A DNA stretch of 64,000 nucleotides from Porphyrobacter sp. LM 6 (GCF_001720465.1 NZ_CP017113.1:124001-188000), one strand, 5' to 3'. Positions 34,879-43,501 are shown, numbered from the stretch's first letter. Numbers and translations are program-made. The notes: generated by a model not told the origin, from the sequence alone.

Positions 34879-36114
34879 TTACGTCACCGCGGCCCGTTGG
34901 TTGAATTCGTCATTTCGCCACTCTCCGCTCGCCAGCACTTCGGCGATGTGGCGGGCAGCGGCGGCGATATCGGCAAAGCTCAGATAGGCGGGCGCAAAGC
35001 CCAGTCGCAGCACGTCGGGATCTCGGAAGTCCCCGATCACACCGCGCGCGATCAGGGCCTGACAGATCGCATAGGCGTGCGGATGGCGGAACGAGAGCTG
35101 GCTGCCCCGTGCGTTGCTGACCGGCGGGCTGACCAGTTCGAGCGCGACGTCATGCGCCATCAGGCTCTCCAGCAGAAACTCGGAGAGCGCCTGCGATTTG
35201 GCGTAGAGCCGCTCGGCCCCGATGCCCGCAATCAGATCGACACCGACTTCGAGCGCCGCCAGCCCGAGCACCGGCGAGGTGCCGCACAGCATCCGCTCGA
35301 TCCCCGGCGCATCGGCGTAATCGTCCGAAAAGGCAAAGGGTGCCGCATGGCCAAACCAGCCGGTGAGCGGCTGTTCGAGCCGCGCATGATGGCGCTCTGC
35401 GACAAAGGCAAAGGCGGGTGCGCCCGGTCCGCCGCACAGGTATTTGTAGCCGCAGCCGACGGCGAAATCGGCTCCCACCGCGTTCAGATCGACGGGCACC
35501 GCTCCGGTCGAATGCGACAGATCCCACAGCACCAGCGCCCCCGCTGCATGCGCCGCGCGGGTCAGCGCGGCCATATCGTGCAACGCGCCAGTCTTGTAAT
35601 GAACGTGGGTGAGCATCAGCAGCGCGACATCATCGCCGAGCGCCTCAACCAGCCTGTCGCGCGGGGCGAGCCGCCGCTCGGCAAGGCCCTGCCGCTCCAG
35701 CCCGGCTATCATGTAGAGATCGGTCGGGAAATTGCCGGGCTCGGACAGGATCACCTTTCGGCCGGGGCGCATCTGCAGCGCCGCCGCGATCAGCTTGAAC
35801 AGGTTCACGCTGGTCGAATCGCAGGCAACAACCTCGTTCTGCGCGGCACCGATCAGCGGTGCAATTTTGCCCCCGACGCGGCTTGCCGCTGAGAACCATC
35901 CGGCCCCAAATTCACTGGCATTCCACGAGCGGATCAGCCCCTCGCCCCACTCCCGCTCAACCACACGCCGCATCACGTCAGGCGTGGCCTTGGGCAGTGC
36001 GCCGAGCGAGTTGCCATCAAGATAGATCACGTCGGCCGGCAGGGTGAAGCACTCGCGGTAGTGCGCCAACGGGTCGGCGGCATCGAATTCGGCGGCGCGC
36101 TGTTCGGGTGTCAT
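34879..36114 (-). CDS. kynU: kynureninase
   Basis: A 411-residue PLP enzyme cleaving kynurenine to anthranilate and alanine (or 3-hydroxykynurenine to 3-hydroxyanthranilate). The N-terminus has YLDGNSLGALP, and the aminotransferase-fold core has LVLWDLSHSTGAVPVDL (PLP ring aspartate) and the Schiff-base lysine in GCGYKYLCGGPGAPAF. It is third in the operon kynA-kynB-kynU, with its ATG overlapping the kynB stop by 4 bp. Confidence 0.95.
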   Translation of the reverse strand: MTPEQRAAEFDAADPLAHYRECFTLPADVIYLDGNSLGALPKATPDVMRRVVEREWGEGLIRSWNASEFGAGWFSAASRVGGKIAPLIGAAQNEVVACDSTSVNLFKLIAAALQMRPGRKVILSEPGNFPTDLYMIAGLERQGLAERRLAPRDRLVEALGDDVALLMLTHVHYKTGALHDMAALTRAAHAAGALVLWDLSHSTGAVPVDLNAVGADFAVGCGYKYLCGGPGAPAFAFVAERHHARLEQPLTGWFGHAAPFAFSDDYADAPGIERMLCGTSPVLGLAALEVGVDLIAGIGAERLYAKSQALSEFLLESLMAHDVALELVSPPVSNARGSQLSFRHPHAYAICQALIARGVIGDFRDPDVLRLGFAPAYLSFADIAAAARHIAEVLASGEWRNDEFNQRAAVT

Positions 36115-36749
36115 GACAGCTCCCGCAGCACTGCGCGCACCGGCGAGGCATCCCCGCCGACGATGGGTAGCGGCAGAGCGATCAGCTCGTAACGGCCCGG
36201 CAGGACATCATCGAGAACCAGGCCTTCCAGCACCCGGATATCGTGACGCAGCACGGCCAGATGTGCGTCCATCATCTTGGAAGATTGCGGATCGATCGAT
36301 GGGCCATCAAGCCCCACCAGCCGCACGCCTGCTGCCGCCAGCACATCGATGGTTGCCGGAGCAATGGCGGTGGTTTCATCCACCCATGCCTGATGCGGGA
36401 ATGCCTCGAAGGTGCGGAACAGGACTCGCTCAACGCCGGCGAGATCGGGCAGGTGATCGGGCAGGATCAGCGGCCCTGCACCGCGCGCATCGACCACCAG
36501 ACATTCGCCGAGATAGGGCGAAAGATCGACACTCGCGATATCGGGCGCGGCGGCGGCATAATGCAGCGGCGCGTCGGCATGGGCGCCCGAATGGGTCGAC
36601 ATGGTCAACGCCGACACGTTGACCGGCGAGCCGTCACCGATCTGCCACGTGCCGGCTTGCGCAAAGGCGGTATCGCCCGGCCACACCGGAAGGCCGCAAT
36701 GCAGCGGCTGGGAGATATCCCAGATACGCCGCCGGATCGCAGCGCTCAT
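36111..36749 (-). CDS. kynB: kynurenine formamidase
   Basis: A 212-residue metal-dependent cyclase-family hydrolase converting N-formylkynurenine to kynurenine. It begins WDISQPLHCGLPVWPGDTAF and has the metal-binding signature HSGAHADAPLHY. It overlaps kynA upstream and kynU downstream by 4 bp each, giving a tightly coupled three-step pathway from tryptophan to anthranilate. Confidence 0.95.
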   Translation of the reverse strand: MSAAIRRRIWDISQPLHCGLPVWPGDTAFAQAGTWQIGDGSPVNVSALTMSTHSGAHADAPLHYAAAAPDIASVDLSPYLGECLVVDARGAGPLILPDHLPDLAGVERVLFRTFEAFPHQAWVDETTAIAPATIDVLAAAGVRLVGLDGPSIDPQSSKMMDAHLAVLRHDIRVLEGLVLDDVLPGRYELIALPLPIVGGDASPVRAVLRELS

Positions 36750-37537
36750 ATCGCCGTTCTCACGCTCAGCAGCTCAGGGAAAAAGGCCTGCTTCAGCACC
36801 CCTTCGAGATAGGGCACGCCCGGTGTCCCGCCCGTGCCGCGCTTGAACCCGATGACCCGTTCGACCGTCTTGAGATGGCCGAACCGCCAGCGCTGGAAGT
36901 GGTATTCCAGATCAACCAGCTTCTCGGCGAGTTCATAGAGATCCCAGTGGCTATGGGGATCGCGGTAAACCTCGGCCCATGCCGCCTCGACGCTGGCATT
37001 GTGGACATAGGCTGCGGCCGGATCACGCGTCAGCGCTGCGGAATCGACGGCTAACCCGCGCCGTGCCAGCAGCCGGATCGCGGCATCATAGAGGCTCGCC
37101 CGCCCGCACTCGGCCTCCAGCCGCTCAGCCCAGTCCTCGTTGCCGCGATGCAGCCGCACGTGCTTGCCATCGCGCCCGCCGAGCATGAATTCCATCATCC
37201 GGTATTGCGCCGACTGAAACCCGCTCGACGCACCGAGATGCGGTCGCACCGCCGAATAGTCGTGCGGCGTCATGGTGCTGAGAACGTCCCAGCTCTGGAT
37301 GAGCTGCTGCTGCGCCCGCGCCACCCGCGCCAGCATTTTGAACGCGGGGCGCAGCGTGTCCGCTTCGATACATTCGCGCGCGGCGGTGAGTTCGTGCAGG
37401 CACAGCTTGAGCCAAAGCTCGCTCGCCTGGTGGACGATGATGAACAGCAGCTCGTCATGGGCTTCGGACGCAGGGTGCTGGGCCGCAAGAATGCGGTCGA
37501 GATCGAGATAGCTCGCGTAGGTGACGTTTTCGGCCAT
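36746..37537 (-). CDS. kynA: tryptophan 2,3-dioxygenase
   Basis: A 263-residue heme dioxygenase opening the indole ring of tryptophan. Conserved blocks are present: TYASYLDLDRILAAQHP, HDELLFIIVHQASELWLKLCLHEL, SGFQSAQYRMMEFMLG, and near the end the heme-ligand region YHFQRWRFGHLKTVERVIGFKRGTGGTPGVPYL. It is the first gene of the kynABU operon, with its promoter in or before the 39-bp gap to the DUF4112 gene. Confidence 0.96.
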   Translation of the reverse strand: MAENVTYASYLDLDRILAAQHPASEAHDELLFIIVHQASELWLKLCLHELTAARECIEADTLRPAFKMLARVARAQQQLIQSWDVLSTMTPHDYSAVRPHLGASSGFQSAQYRMMEFMLGGRDGKHVRLHRGNEDWAERLEAECGRASLYDAAIRLLARRGLAVDSAALTRDPAAAYVHNASVEAAWAEVYRDPHSHWDLYELAEKLVDLEYHFQRWRFGHLKTVERVIGFKRGTGGTPGVPYLEGVLKQAFFPELLSVRTAI

Positions 37538-37576
37538 AATCCATGCGCTCCTAGCGCGTGGCTGCGGCCAAGGAAA

Positions 37577-38008
37577 CTATCCCTCGATCACCCGCGCTTC
37601 GGGATGATGCTTGTCGATGTGCTTGAGGATGATCTTGAGGTTCTTGCTGTTCGAACGGAACACAAAGTCCGCAGCATCGCCCACCAGCGGGATCGCACCG
37701 ATCGCGGTATCGAACAGGACATTCAGCCCCATACGCGCCTGCTGCCAGCGGGACATGCCCAGATTGCGCGCTTCCCACACGATGTAAGCGCCCAGCGCCG
37801 TCGTCACGACATCGCCAAGCACCGGAACCAACCCGATCAGCGCATCAAGTCCCACCGGCATGTTCACCCCGGGCAGCACGAAGCTGCGCTCGAGCAACTG
37901 CTCCAGCGCGGTAATCCGGGCGCGCACCGAGGCGGGATCGCGCCCGGTGGGCAAGGTCTGGATCATCGGGCGCGGCGCCTGCGGGCGACCATTGGTGTTC
38001 ATCGTCAT
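37577..38008 (-). CDS. DUF4112 family protein
   Basis: A 143-residue protein with the DUF4112 hallmark segments PGVNMPVGLDALIGLVPVLGDV and LFDTAIGAIPLVGDAADFVFRSNSKNLKIIL, each carrying the repeated hydrophobic 'LIGLVPVLGD' hairpin that suggests membrane association. The function is unknown. It lies five bases after the stop-distal neighbour (solute-binding protein) and 39 bp before kynA, in the same direction. Confidence 0.88.
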   Translation of the reverse strand: MTMNTNGRPQAPRPMIQTLPTGRDPASVRARITALEQLLERSFVLPGVNMPVGLDALIGLVPVLGDVVTTALGAYIVWEARNLGMSRWQQARMGLNVLFDTAIGAIPLVGDAADFVFRSNSKNLKIILKHIDKHHPEARVIEG

Positions 38009-38013
38009 ACAGC

Positions 38014-39477
38014 TTAGGTGGGAGGCTCAGACAGCGCGAACAAGGGGTGGAGCCCCCACTGGTTGGGCAGGTAATTGCGGATCGACCCGCGCACCAACGA
38101 CCAGCGCACCGGCGCACCCAACGGAATGAAGGCCTCGCGCGCCATCAGGGCAGCATGGGCTTCAACCAGCAGCCGTTCGCGACGGGCGGCATCACGCTCT
38201 TCCAGAGACCGCCGCACGAGCGCATCGGCTTCGGACGAGCACAGGCTTGTCCGCAGGCTGCAGTTGAACTGGTTAAGGAACCAGCGCGGCGAGGCATAAC
38301 GCGCGAGCGTATCGCGCAGCTCTAGATCGGCGCGCTCACCCGGCCGCGCGCGCACGACCCGCACCCCGATCGCGTTCCAGCTTTCGGTCAGCTGTTCGAA
38401 CAGCAGGTCGCTGCCCGGCCCGCTCGGCAGCGCCACGCGGATCGTCGGCTCGCGCCCTGCCTGCGCCGACCATGCGCGCACCCGTGCTGCAGCAACTCGG
38501 CGCCGATCATCAAGCGAAGCGCCGCTCCAGCGGTCGTCGGAATAAGGCGCAGCGGCATAGATCTGCGGCGGCACGATCCAGCTCGTCGAACGCCAGCCGT
38601 TGAGCCCGAAGGGCTGGATCAGACCGGCGCGGTCAATCGCCATCGACAAAGCCTGACGCCGTAGCGGATCGGCAAGAAAGCCGCTGTCTGACCGGAACGC
38701 CAAACCGAACAGGCCGATCGCCGGATCAACCTGAATCGTCCCGCGCGACAGAGGACCAACTTCGGCGAGCGGGAAATCCGGCAGCGTGCCGTTGAGCACA
38801 AGATCGACATCGCCGCGAGAGAATGCCTCGGTCGCCTCGCCGGCCGGCAAGGCCCGCACTGCAATCGGGCGGGCAACATCTTCCCAGTCCTCCCGCGCGG
38901 GAAGTCCGCGGGCTTCCGGAGGGAGCGCCGTCAGCAGTGCAATCGGCCCGCGGTTCTTGCCGGAAAGCGCCATCGGCCCTGTGCCGCTCCCATTGCGGTC
39001 GAGCCCCAATTCCGGCTGGGCGAGCAATTGCAGGAAATCGGGCATCGGCGAGGACAGGCGGATCTCGATAACACGGCCGGTCATCGCGCGGATCTCGCGC
39101 ACCTTGCCGAGATCGAGCCCGAGCGACGTGCCACGCACCCTTGCCAATGCCTCGCGCAGGAGCAGCCGGACTTCCGGAGCTGTGATTTCCTGACCGCCGG
39201 GCCAGGTGCTGTCGCGCAGGCGGAAGATGTAACTCTGGCCGTCTTCGGTCACGATCCAGCGTTCGGCAATCGCCGGGACGACCTGCCCCGCCTGATCGAG
39301 CGCCACAAGGCCTTCATGCGTTGCCGCGCGCAGGTGCTGCGCGGGCGGAGCCAGCCGCACGCCCTTTTGGTAGAGGCTGTCGGGCGCGCCGATGACAGCC
39401 ACTTCGACCGGGCCGCCGCCCGACGGGCCGCAGGAAGCAACACTCAGCGCAGCAAGCAGGAAAAGCCAGAATCGCAT
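38014..39477 (-). CDS. ABC-type peptide/solute-binding lipoprotein (SBP family 5)
   Basis: A 487-residue periplasmic binding protein of the DppA/OppA superfamily. A short signal peptide ends in the lipobox SVASC. Family features include HLRAATHEGLVALDQAGQVVPAIAERW, DGQSYIFRLRDSTWPGGQEITAPEVR and the C-terminal region with LRTSLCSSEADALVRR. No permease or ATPase genes are adjacent, so it is an orphan; it may work with a distant transporter or bind something for sensing. Confidence 0.85.
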   Translation of the reverse strand: MRFWLFLLAALSVASCGPSGGGPVEVAVIGAPDSLYQKGVRLAPPAQHLRAATHEGLVALDQAGQVVPAIAERWIVTEDGQSYIFRLRDSTWPGGQEITAPEVRLLLREALARVRGTSLGLDLGKVREIRAMTGRVIEIRLSSPMPDFLQLLAQPELGLDRNGSGTGPMALSGKNRGPIALLTALPPEARGLPAREDWEDVARPIAVRALPAGEATEAFSRGDVDLVLNGTLPDFPLAEVGPLSRGTIQVDPAIGLFGLAFRSDSGFLADPLRRQALSMAIDRAGLIQPFGLNGWRSTSWIVPPQIYAAAPYSDDRWSGASLDDRRRVAAARVRAWSAQAGREPTIRVALPSGPGSDLLFEQLTESWNAIGVRVVRARPGERADLELRDTLARYASPRWFLNQFNCSLRTSLCSSEADALVRRSLEERDAARRERLLVEAHAALMAREAFIPLGAPVRWSLVRGSIRNYLPNQWGLHPLFALSEPPT

Positions 39478-39570
39478 CGCGATCCTGCCTAGCAGGTTGG
39501 AACGCCGCGGTCAGCGGGTGGCATCAATCGGCTGTGCAGTGGCGTGCAGAACGCCGGTCGGGATTGCTGG

Positions 39571-39948
39571 TCAGATCTTGCGCAGCTGCGAGGGCGCAAC
39601 CGGAGCAGGCGCACGGTGCACCCACGAGCGGTCAACAAGGCCCAGGCCCGGATCTTCGTCGGCCTGCAACGGCCGCCGTGCCAGCTGGGAATCGATCTCT
39701 TCATCGAAGGCGACGCCGAAGCGATTGTCCTGGACCCACGCAACGGTACCGGCAATCAGGCCGACATTGCGCAGCTGGATGGCCAACCGGTGCCCGCGCA
39801 TCACGCGCAGATTGCCCTCACCCATCATGCCCCCGTCCGAAAGATTTCGGACGCGCACCTTGTGGGTTTCAGAGTTCTGCTCGACTCGCACTTCAGCCAG
39901 CAGGAACAGGCTGTCACGCGAAACACTGCGTGTCTCAATACCTGTCAT
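39571..39948 (-). CDS. PilZ domain protein
   Basis: A 125-residue protein starting at the ATG at 39948 behind GGGAGGCGG. The core (ETHKVRVRNLSDGGMMGEGNLRVMRGHRLAIQLRNVGLIAGTVAWVQDNRFGVAFDEEID) is a PilZ fold with the (D/N)xSxxG motif as NLSDGG. The upstream RxxxR motif that wraps c-di-GMP is absent (SRDSLFLLAEV instead), so nucleotide binding is doubtful. A longer in-frame start at 40137 overlaps dksA and is not preferred. Confidence 0.75.
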   Translation of the reverse strand: MTGIETRSVSRDSLFLLAEVRVEQNSETHKVRVRNLSDGGMMGEGNLRVMRGHRLAIQLRNVGLIAGTVAWVQDNRFGVAFDEEIDSQLARRPLQADEDPGLGLVDRSWVHRAPAPVAPSQLRKI

Positions 39949-40133
39949 ATTCGGACCGCCTCCCGCGCCACAAACCATATGTCGCGCCAGCCCGAACCAT
40001 AGCGGCTCGCCCGGACGCGCGCCAATGTTCGTGCGCCGATTGCGGTTAACGGATGGTAAAAATCGGGCTCGCAGGGGGCACCGACCGTTAGCGCGTCCCA
40101 GCGCGGCACAGGTCGCGCCGCGCGGGTTAGCGA

Positions 40134-40595
40134 TCAATCGTCGCGCGAGACCTTTTCACGGCGTTCATGGGCTTCCTGCGCCTCGACCGTCATGGTCGCT
40201 ACAGGGCGCGCGATGAGGCGGCGCAGGCCGATCGGATCGCCGGTGACCTCGCAGTAGCCATATTCGCCCGAGTCGATCCGGCGCAGCGCCGAGTCGATTT
40301 TGGCGACCAGCTTGCGCTGGCGATCACGGGTGCGCAGTTCGATGCCCCAATCGGTCTCGCTCGAGGCGCGGTCGGTCAGATCGGCTTCGCGGATCGGGCC
40401 ATCGGCGAGCGATTGCAGGGTCTGTCCGGCGGCGGAATGGATCGAGCGCTTCCATTCGATCAGCAGCATCCGGAAATAGGCCTGCTGGCGCTCGTTCATG
40501 TATTCCTCGTCCTCGCTCGGCACATAATCCGGCGCGAGCAGGCGCTTGGCCTTTTCGAGGACATCGATGTCGTCAGACGCGGAGGTTGGCATCAA
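40134..40595 (-). CDS. dksA: RNA polymerase-binding protein DksA (one-cysteine type)
   Basis: A 153-residue DksA/TraR protein: a coiled-coil hairpin (EYMNERQQAYFRMLLIEWKRSI...ETDWGIELRTRDRQRKLVAKIDSALRRI) that enters the polymerase secondary channel, followed by GEYGYCEVTGDPIGLRRLIARPVATMTVEAQEAHERREK. Three of the four zinc cysteines are replaced, as in other alphaproteobacterial DksA proteins; the fold persists without zinc. It would act with ppGpp in starvation control. It is divergent from the Sel1-like gene across 261 bp. Confidence 0.93.
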   Translation of the reverse strand: MMPTSASDDIDVLEKAKRLLAPDYVPSEDEEYMNERQQAYFRMLLIEWKRSIHSAAGQTLQSLADGPIREADLTDRASSETDWGIELRTRDRQRKLVAKIDSALRRIDSGEYGYCEVTGDPIGLRRLIARPVATMTVEAQEAHERREKVSRDD

Positions 40596-40770
40596 GCTCT
40601 CTCATCCCGTGGCCCGCTGGGGAGACCTTCGCGTCCTGACGCCATGAATTTTTCCATTGGCTCACTTGGTCCCAGCAAGGTGAAGCAATGCGCGCCCTAT
40701 AGGGAAGGCCCCCTAAGCGCACAAGCGGGTTTGGGAATGAGATGGGGGCAAACACAAAGTGCGGATCACG

Positions 40771-40785
40771 TTAACCAATTATTGA
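40771..40785. promoter_or_regulatory. near-consensus CtrA box
   Basis: TTAA-CCAATTA-TTGA (40771-40785) matches the CtrA box TTAA-N7-TTAA at seven of eight positions. It lies about 75 bp before the start of the Sel1-like gene that contains parS 3, within the divergent region shared with dksA. Confidence 0.4.
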
Positions 40786-40856
40786 CCATGTTAGCCGACT
40801 TCTGAGCCTCGCAAGGTCGCCTGGGGGGTGACCAGGTGACGAAGGGGTAAACCGGA

Positions 40857-41186
40857 ATGAACATCATCGCGATTGGCGCCAAGAGTGCGAATGTTGCACG
40901 TGGAACATCGGGCGAAGCGCTACTTACGGCATGGCTGGCTGCGGCTAGCCAGGGTCAAGCAGGGGCCTGCTTCGATCTCGGCGTGGCCTTCTCGACCGGC
41001 AGCAACGGCGCGCCCTGCGATCTAATCGAAGCCCACAAGTGGTTCAACCTCGCCGCCGCGCGCGGTCACGAGGAAGCCGGCCATTGCCGCGCCGACATTT
41101 CGGAAGAGATGACCGCCCGCGAAATCGCCGAAGCCCAGCGCCGTGCGCGCCAGTGGCTCGCCGAAGGCCGCCTGCGCGCCGCTTAA
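40857..41186 (+). CDS. small Sel1-repeat-like protein carrying parS 3
   Basis: A 109-residue protein with one and a half Sel1/TPR-like repeats: QGQAGACFDLGVAFSTGSNGAPCDLIEAHKWFNLAAARGHEEAG. It has a family-typical tail REIAEAQRRARQWLAEGR. Sel1 proteins mediate protein contacts, and this short form is common in sphingomonads without a known role. Codons 13-17 (Val-Ala-Arg-Gly-Thr) and adjoining bases spell a parS site. The stop overlaps the convergent GNAT gene by 4 bp. Confidence 0.8.
   Translation: MNIIAIGAKSANVARGTSGEALLTAWLAAASQGQAGACFDLGVAFSTGSNGAPCDLIEAHKWFNLAAARGHEEAGHCRADISEEMTAREIAEAQRRARQWLAEGRLRAA
40892..40907. other. parS centromere-like site 3 (intragenic)
   Basis: TGTTGCACGTGGAACA matches TGTTNCACGTGNAACA with G at both variable positions, so it is the only one of the three sites that is not a perfect palindrome at every base. 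It lies inside the Sel1-like gene, and no GGGTCTAG repeats flank it. Confidence 0.8.
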
Positions 41187-42322
41187 TCGTTTTTGCGAAA
41201 CGGCGTGCGGCTGCCGAGATACAGCTGGTCGCTCGCCACCCCTTCGCGCTCGCGTTCGAGAAAATCGGCGACCGCCGCGCGAAACCCCGGATCGGCGATC
41301 CAGTGCGCCGACCATGTCTGCACCGGCTCATACCCGCGCGCCAGCTTGTGCCCGCCCTGTGCGCCTGCCTCGACACGGCCTAGGCCTCGCGCGATCGCGG
41401 CATCGATCGCCTGATAATAGCACAGCTCGAAATGCAGGAAGCGCACCTCACGGGTGCAACCCCAATAGCGTCCGTAGAGCGCATCCTTGCCGACAAAGTT
41501 CAGCGCCCCGGCAATCGGCTCCGCCCCGTCATAGGCGAGGATCAGAACGATCCGATCCCCCATCCGCGCGCCCAGCAGGCTGAAGGCCTCGCGCGTCAGA
41601 TAGGGATGGCCCCATTTGCGCGCGCCGGTATCCTGATAGAACCGCCAGAAGGCATCCCAATGCTCCTCGCGGATGTCGCCGCCAGTGAGATGGCGGATGG
41701 TCAGCCCCTCCACCGCGCTGCTGCGTTCCTTCCGCAAATCCTTGCGCTTCCTCGACGACAGCGCGCCGAGGAAGTCCTCAAAGCTCGCATAACCGCGGTT
41801 GAACCAGTGGAACTGGATGTCCGAGCGCAGCAGCCAGCCGGCATCTTCGAACAGCGGCAGCTGGGCCGGTTCGATGAAAGTCGCGTGGGCGGACGACATG
41901 GTGTTTTGCAGGCACACCGCCTCGGCCCCCTTCAAAAGATGCGTGGCGAGGCTTTCGTCTGACAGCAGCAGGCGCGGCCCCGTTGCGGGGGTGAAGGGCG
42001 CGGCGATCTGGAGCTTGGGGTAATAGCGCCCGCCCGCGCGGTGCCAGGCATCCGCCCACGAATGGTCGAACACATATTCGCCCTGAGAGTGCCCCTTGGC
42101 ATATGACGGCATGGCGGCAAGCAGACGGCCCGCATCATCGGTGATCGCAATCGGAGCCGATTCCCAGCCGGTGCCGGGGCCGACGCTGCCGGAATCCTCC
42201 ATCGCGGTCAGGAATTCGTGGGCAACGAAGGGATTGTCGTTCCCGCCTAGCGCGTTCCATTCGTCGCGGTCGAAACTGCCGACCGAAGAGGCAATGCGGA
42301 CCGTCAGCTCGCGGTCACTCAC
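41183..42322 (-). CDS. GNAT/FemAB-like acyltransferase (DUF482 family)
   Basis: A 379-residue protein starting at a GTG (42322) that overlaps the stop of the upstream phosphodiesterase gene. It belongs to the peptidogalycan-biosynthesis/FemAB-like group with two GNAT-type halves. Characteristic segments are NPFVAHEFLTAMEDSGSVGPGTGW near the start, FDHSWADAWHRAGGRYYPKLQIAAPFTPATGPRLL, SSRKRKDLRKER and HFELCYYQAIDAAIARGLGRVEAGAQGGHKLARGYEP. It may transfer aminoacyl or acyl groups to an envelope component; the substrate is unknown. Confidence 0.85.
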   Translation of the reverse strand: MSDRELTVRIASSVGSFDRDEWNALGGNDNPFVAHEFLTAMEDSGSVGPGTGWESAPIAITDDAGRLLAAMPSYAKGHSQGEYVFDHSWADAWHRAGGRYYPKLQIAAPFTPATGPRLLLSDESLATHLLKGAEAVCLQNTMSSAHATFIEPAQLPLFEDAGWLLRSDIQFHWFNRGYASFEDFLGALSSRKRKDLRKERSSAVEGLTIRHLTGGDIREEHWDAFWRFYQDTGARKWGHPYLTREAFSLLGARMGDRIVLILAYDGAEPIAGALNFVGKDALYGRYWGCTREVRFLHFELCYYQAIDAAIARGLGRVEAGAQGGHKLARGYEPVQTWSAHWIADPGFRAAVADFLEREREGVASDQLYLGSRTPFRKND

Positions 42323-43047
42323 GCCAGCCCGTCCCCCTCGGCAATCAAGGCATCCGCGTGGGCAGCACCGCGCGCGCGGGTTTCGGGCGAACGGACCGTC
42401 CAGGTCAGCAGCGGGCGGCCGGTTTCGCGCCACAGACCGGTCAAGGCGTTGGGGATATCGCGCACATCGCTGGCGAGGAAATCGGGCGCGGCGCGCTCCA
42501 GCGCATGGGGCATCCGCCATGCGTTTTTGTAGCCGTGATCAAGCGTATCGGTGATGACCAGCCCGCGCACCATCGCGGGCGCGTGCTTGGCGAACCATTC
42601 GCCCATCCGCAGATCGAAGCTCATCACCGCGAACGGCCCGGCATAATCCGCCAGCACCTTGGCAATCGCCATGCAGGGTTCGGCGAGCGACAAATGCGGC
42701 TGCGCCTTCACTTCGATCAGGATCGGCACCCGGCCAGCGACCAGTTCGAGCAGATCGGTGAGCGGCCAGATCGTCTGCGCGGAGTCCAGCAGCGGGATGC
42801 GGCACAGATCATCGGCGGTACGCGCGCCGACCTTGCCGCGTTCCTTGGTCAGCCGGTCAAGCTCCCAGTCGTGGAACACCAGCGGCACATTGTCGCGGCT
42901 CATCTGGATATCGCATTCGATCCCCATGCCCGCAGCAATCGCGCCCTCGGCAGCGGCGCGCGAGTTTTCCGGCGCGCCCGCATTGTGCAGCCCGCGATGG
43001 GCGTATTCCCACTGCGTCAGCCAGTCCGGGGCGGGCCTTGCGATCAT
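42319..43047 (-). CDS. glycerophosphodiester phosphodiesterase
   Basis: A 242-residue GDPD-family enzyme hydrolysing glycerophosphodiesters to glycerol-3-phosphate and an alcohol. The metal and catalytic motif is AHRGLH...PENS...GIECDIQMSRDNVPLVFHDWELDRLT, followed by a TIM-barrel pattern (VPILIEVKAQPHL, FAVMSFD). No signal peptide is seen, so it is cytoplasmic (UgpQ-like). It overlaps RidA upstream by 4 bp and the GNAT gene downstream. Confidence 0.92.
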   Translation of the reverse strand: MIARPAPDWLTQWEYAHRGLHNAGAPENSRAAAEGAIAAGMGIECDIQMSRDNVPLVFHDWELDRLTKERGKVGARTADDLCRIPLLDSAQTIWPLTDLLELVAGRVPILIEVKAQPHLSLAEPCMAIAKVLADYAGPFAVMSFDLRMGEWFAKHAPAMVRGLVITDTLDHGYKNAWRMPHALERAAPDFLASDVRDIPNALTGLWRETGRPLLTWTVRSPETRARGAAHADALIAEGDGLA

Positions 43048-43499
43048 GCCTTGAGCGCGACCACCGCATCGACTTCCACCGCCGCGCCGCGCGGCAGGGC
43101 GGGCACGCCCACGGCGGCGCGGGCGTGCTTGCCGGCATCGCCGAACACCTGCTCCATCAGATCCGACGCGCCATTGGCGACTTCGGGCTGATCGGTGAAA
43201 TCGCCGGTGCAGTTGATGAAGGCGCCGAGCTTGACGATCCGCTCGACCTTTTCGAGCAGGCCCGCCGCCTCAAGCTGCGCGACGATCATCAGCGCGCAGG
43301 CGCGCGCGGCGGCCTGTCCTTCGGCCACGCTCACGTCATCTCCCAGCCGGCCCTTGACCACCTGCCCGTCAACGAAGGGGAGCTGGCCCGAAACATGGGC
43401 AAAGCCGCCATGCACCACCACCGGCACATAGCTCGCCACCGGAGCAGCCGCCTTGGGCAGGGTGATGCCGAGTTCGGCGAGTTTGGCAGCAACAGTCAT
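43044..43499 (-). CDS. RidA family protein
   Basis: A 151-residue YjgF/YER057c/UK114 protein. Conserved segments are VHGGFAHVSGQLPFVDGQVVKGRLGDDVSVAEGQAAARACALMIVAQL and GIPALPRGAAVEVDAVV-type C-terminus (VGVPALPRGAAVEVDAVVAL). The enamine-deaminase arginine of RidA proper is replaced by glycine in the ALPRGA region by eye, so it may be a paralogous subfamily. The ATG at 43499 has GGAGA upstream. It is in a tight operon with the HAD and GDPD genes. Confidence 0.88.
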   Translation of the reverse strand: MTVAAKLAELGITLPKAAAPVASYVPVVVHGGFAHVSGQLPFVDGQVVKGRLGDDVSVAEGQAAARACALMIVAQLEAAGLLEKVERIVKLGAFINCTGDFTDQPEVANGASDLMEQVFGDAGKHARAAVGVPALPRGAAVEVDAVVALKA

Positions 43500-43501
43500 T
43501 C

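Noticed and set aside
36641..36646. Other CACGTG cores (for example 36638-36643, 34031, 37157) as extra parS sites
   Set aside because: The flanking TGTT/AACA arms are absent.
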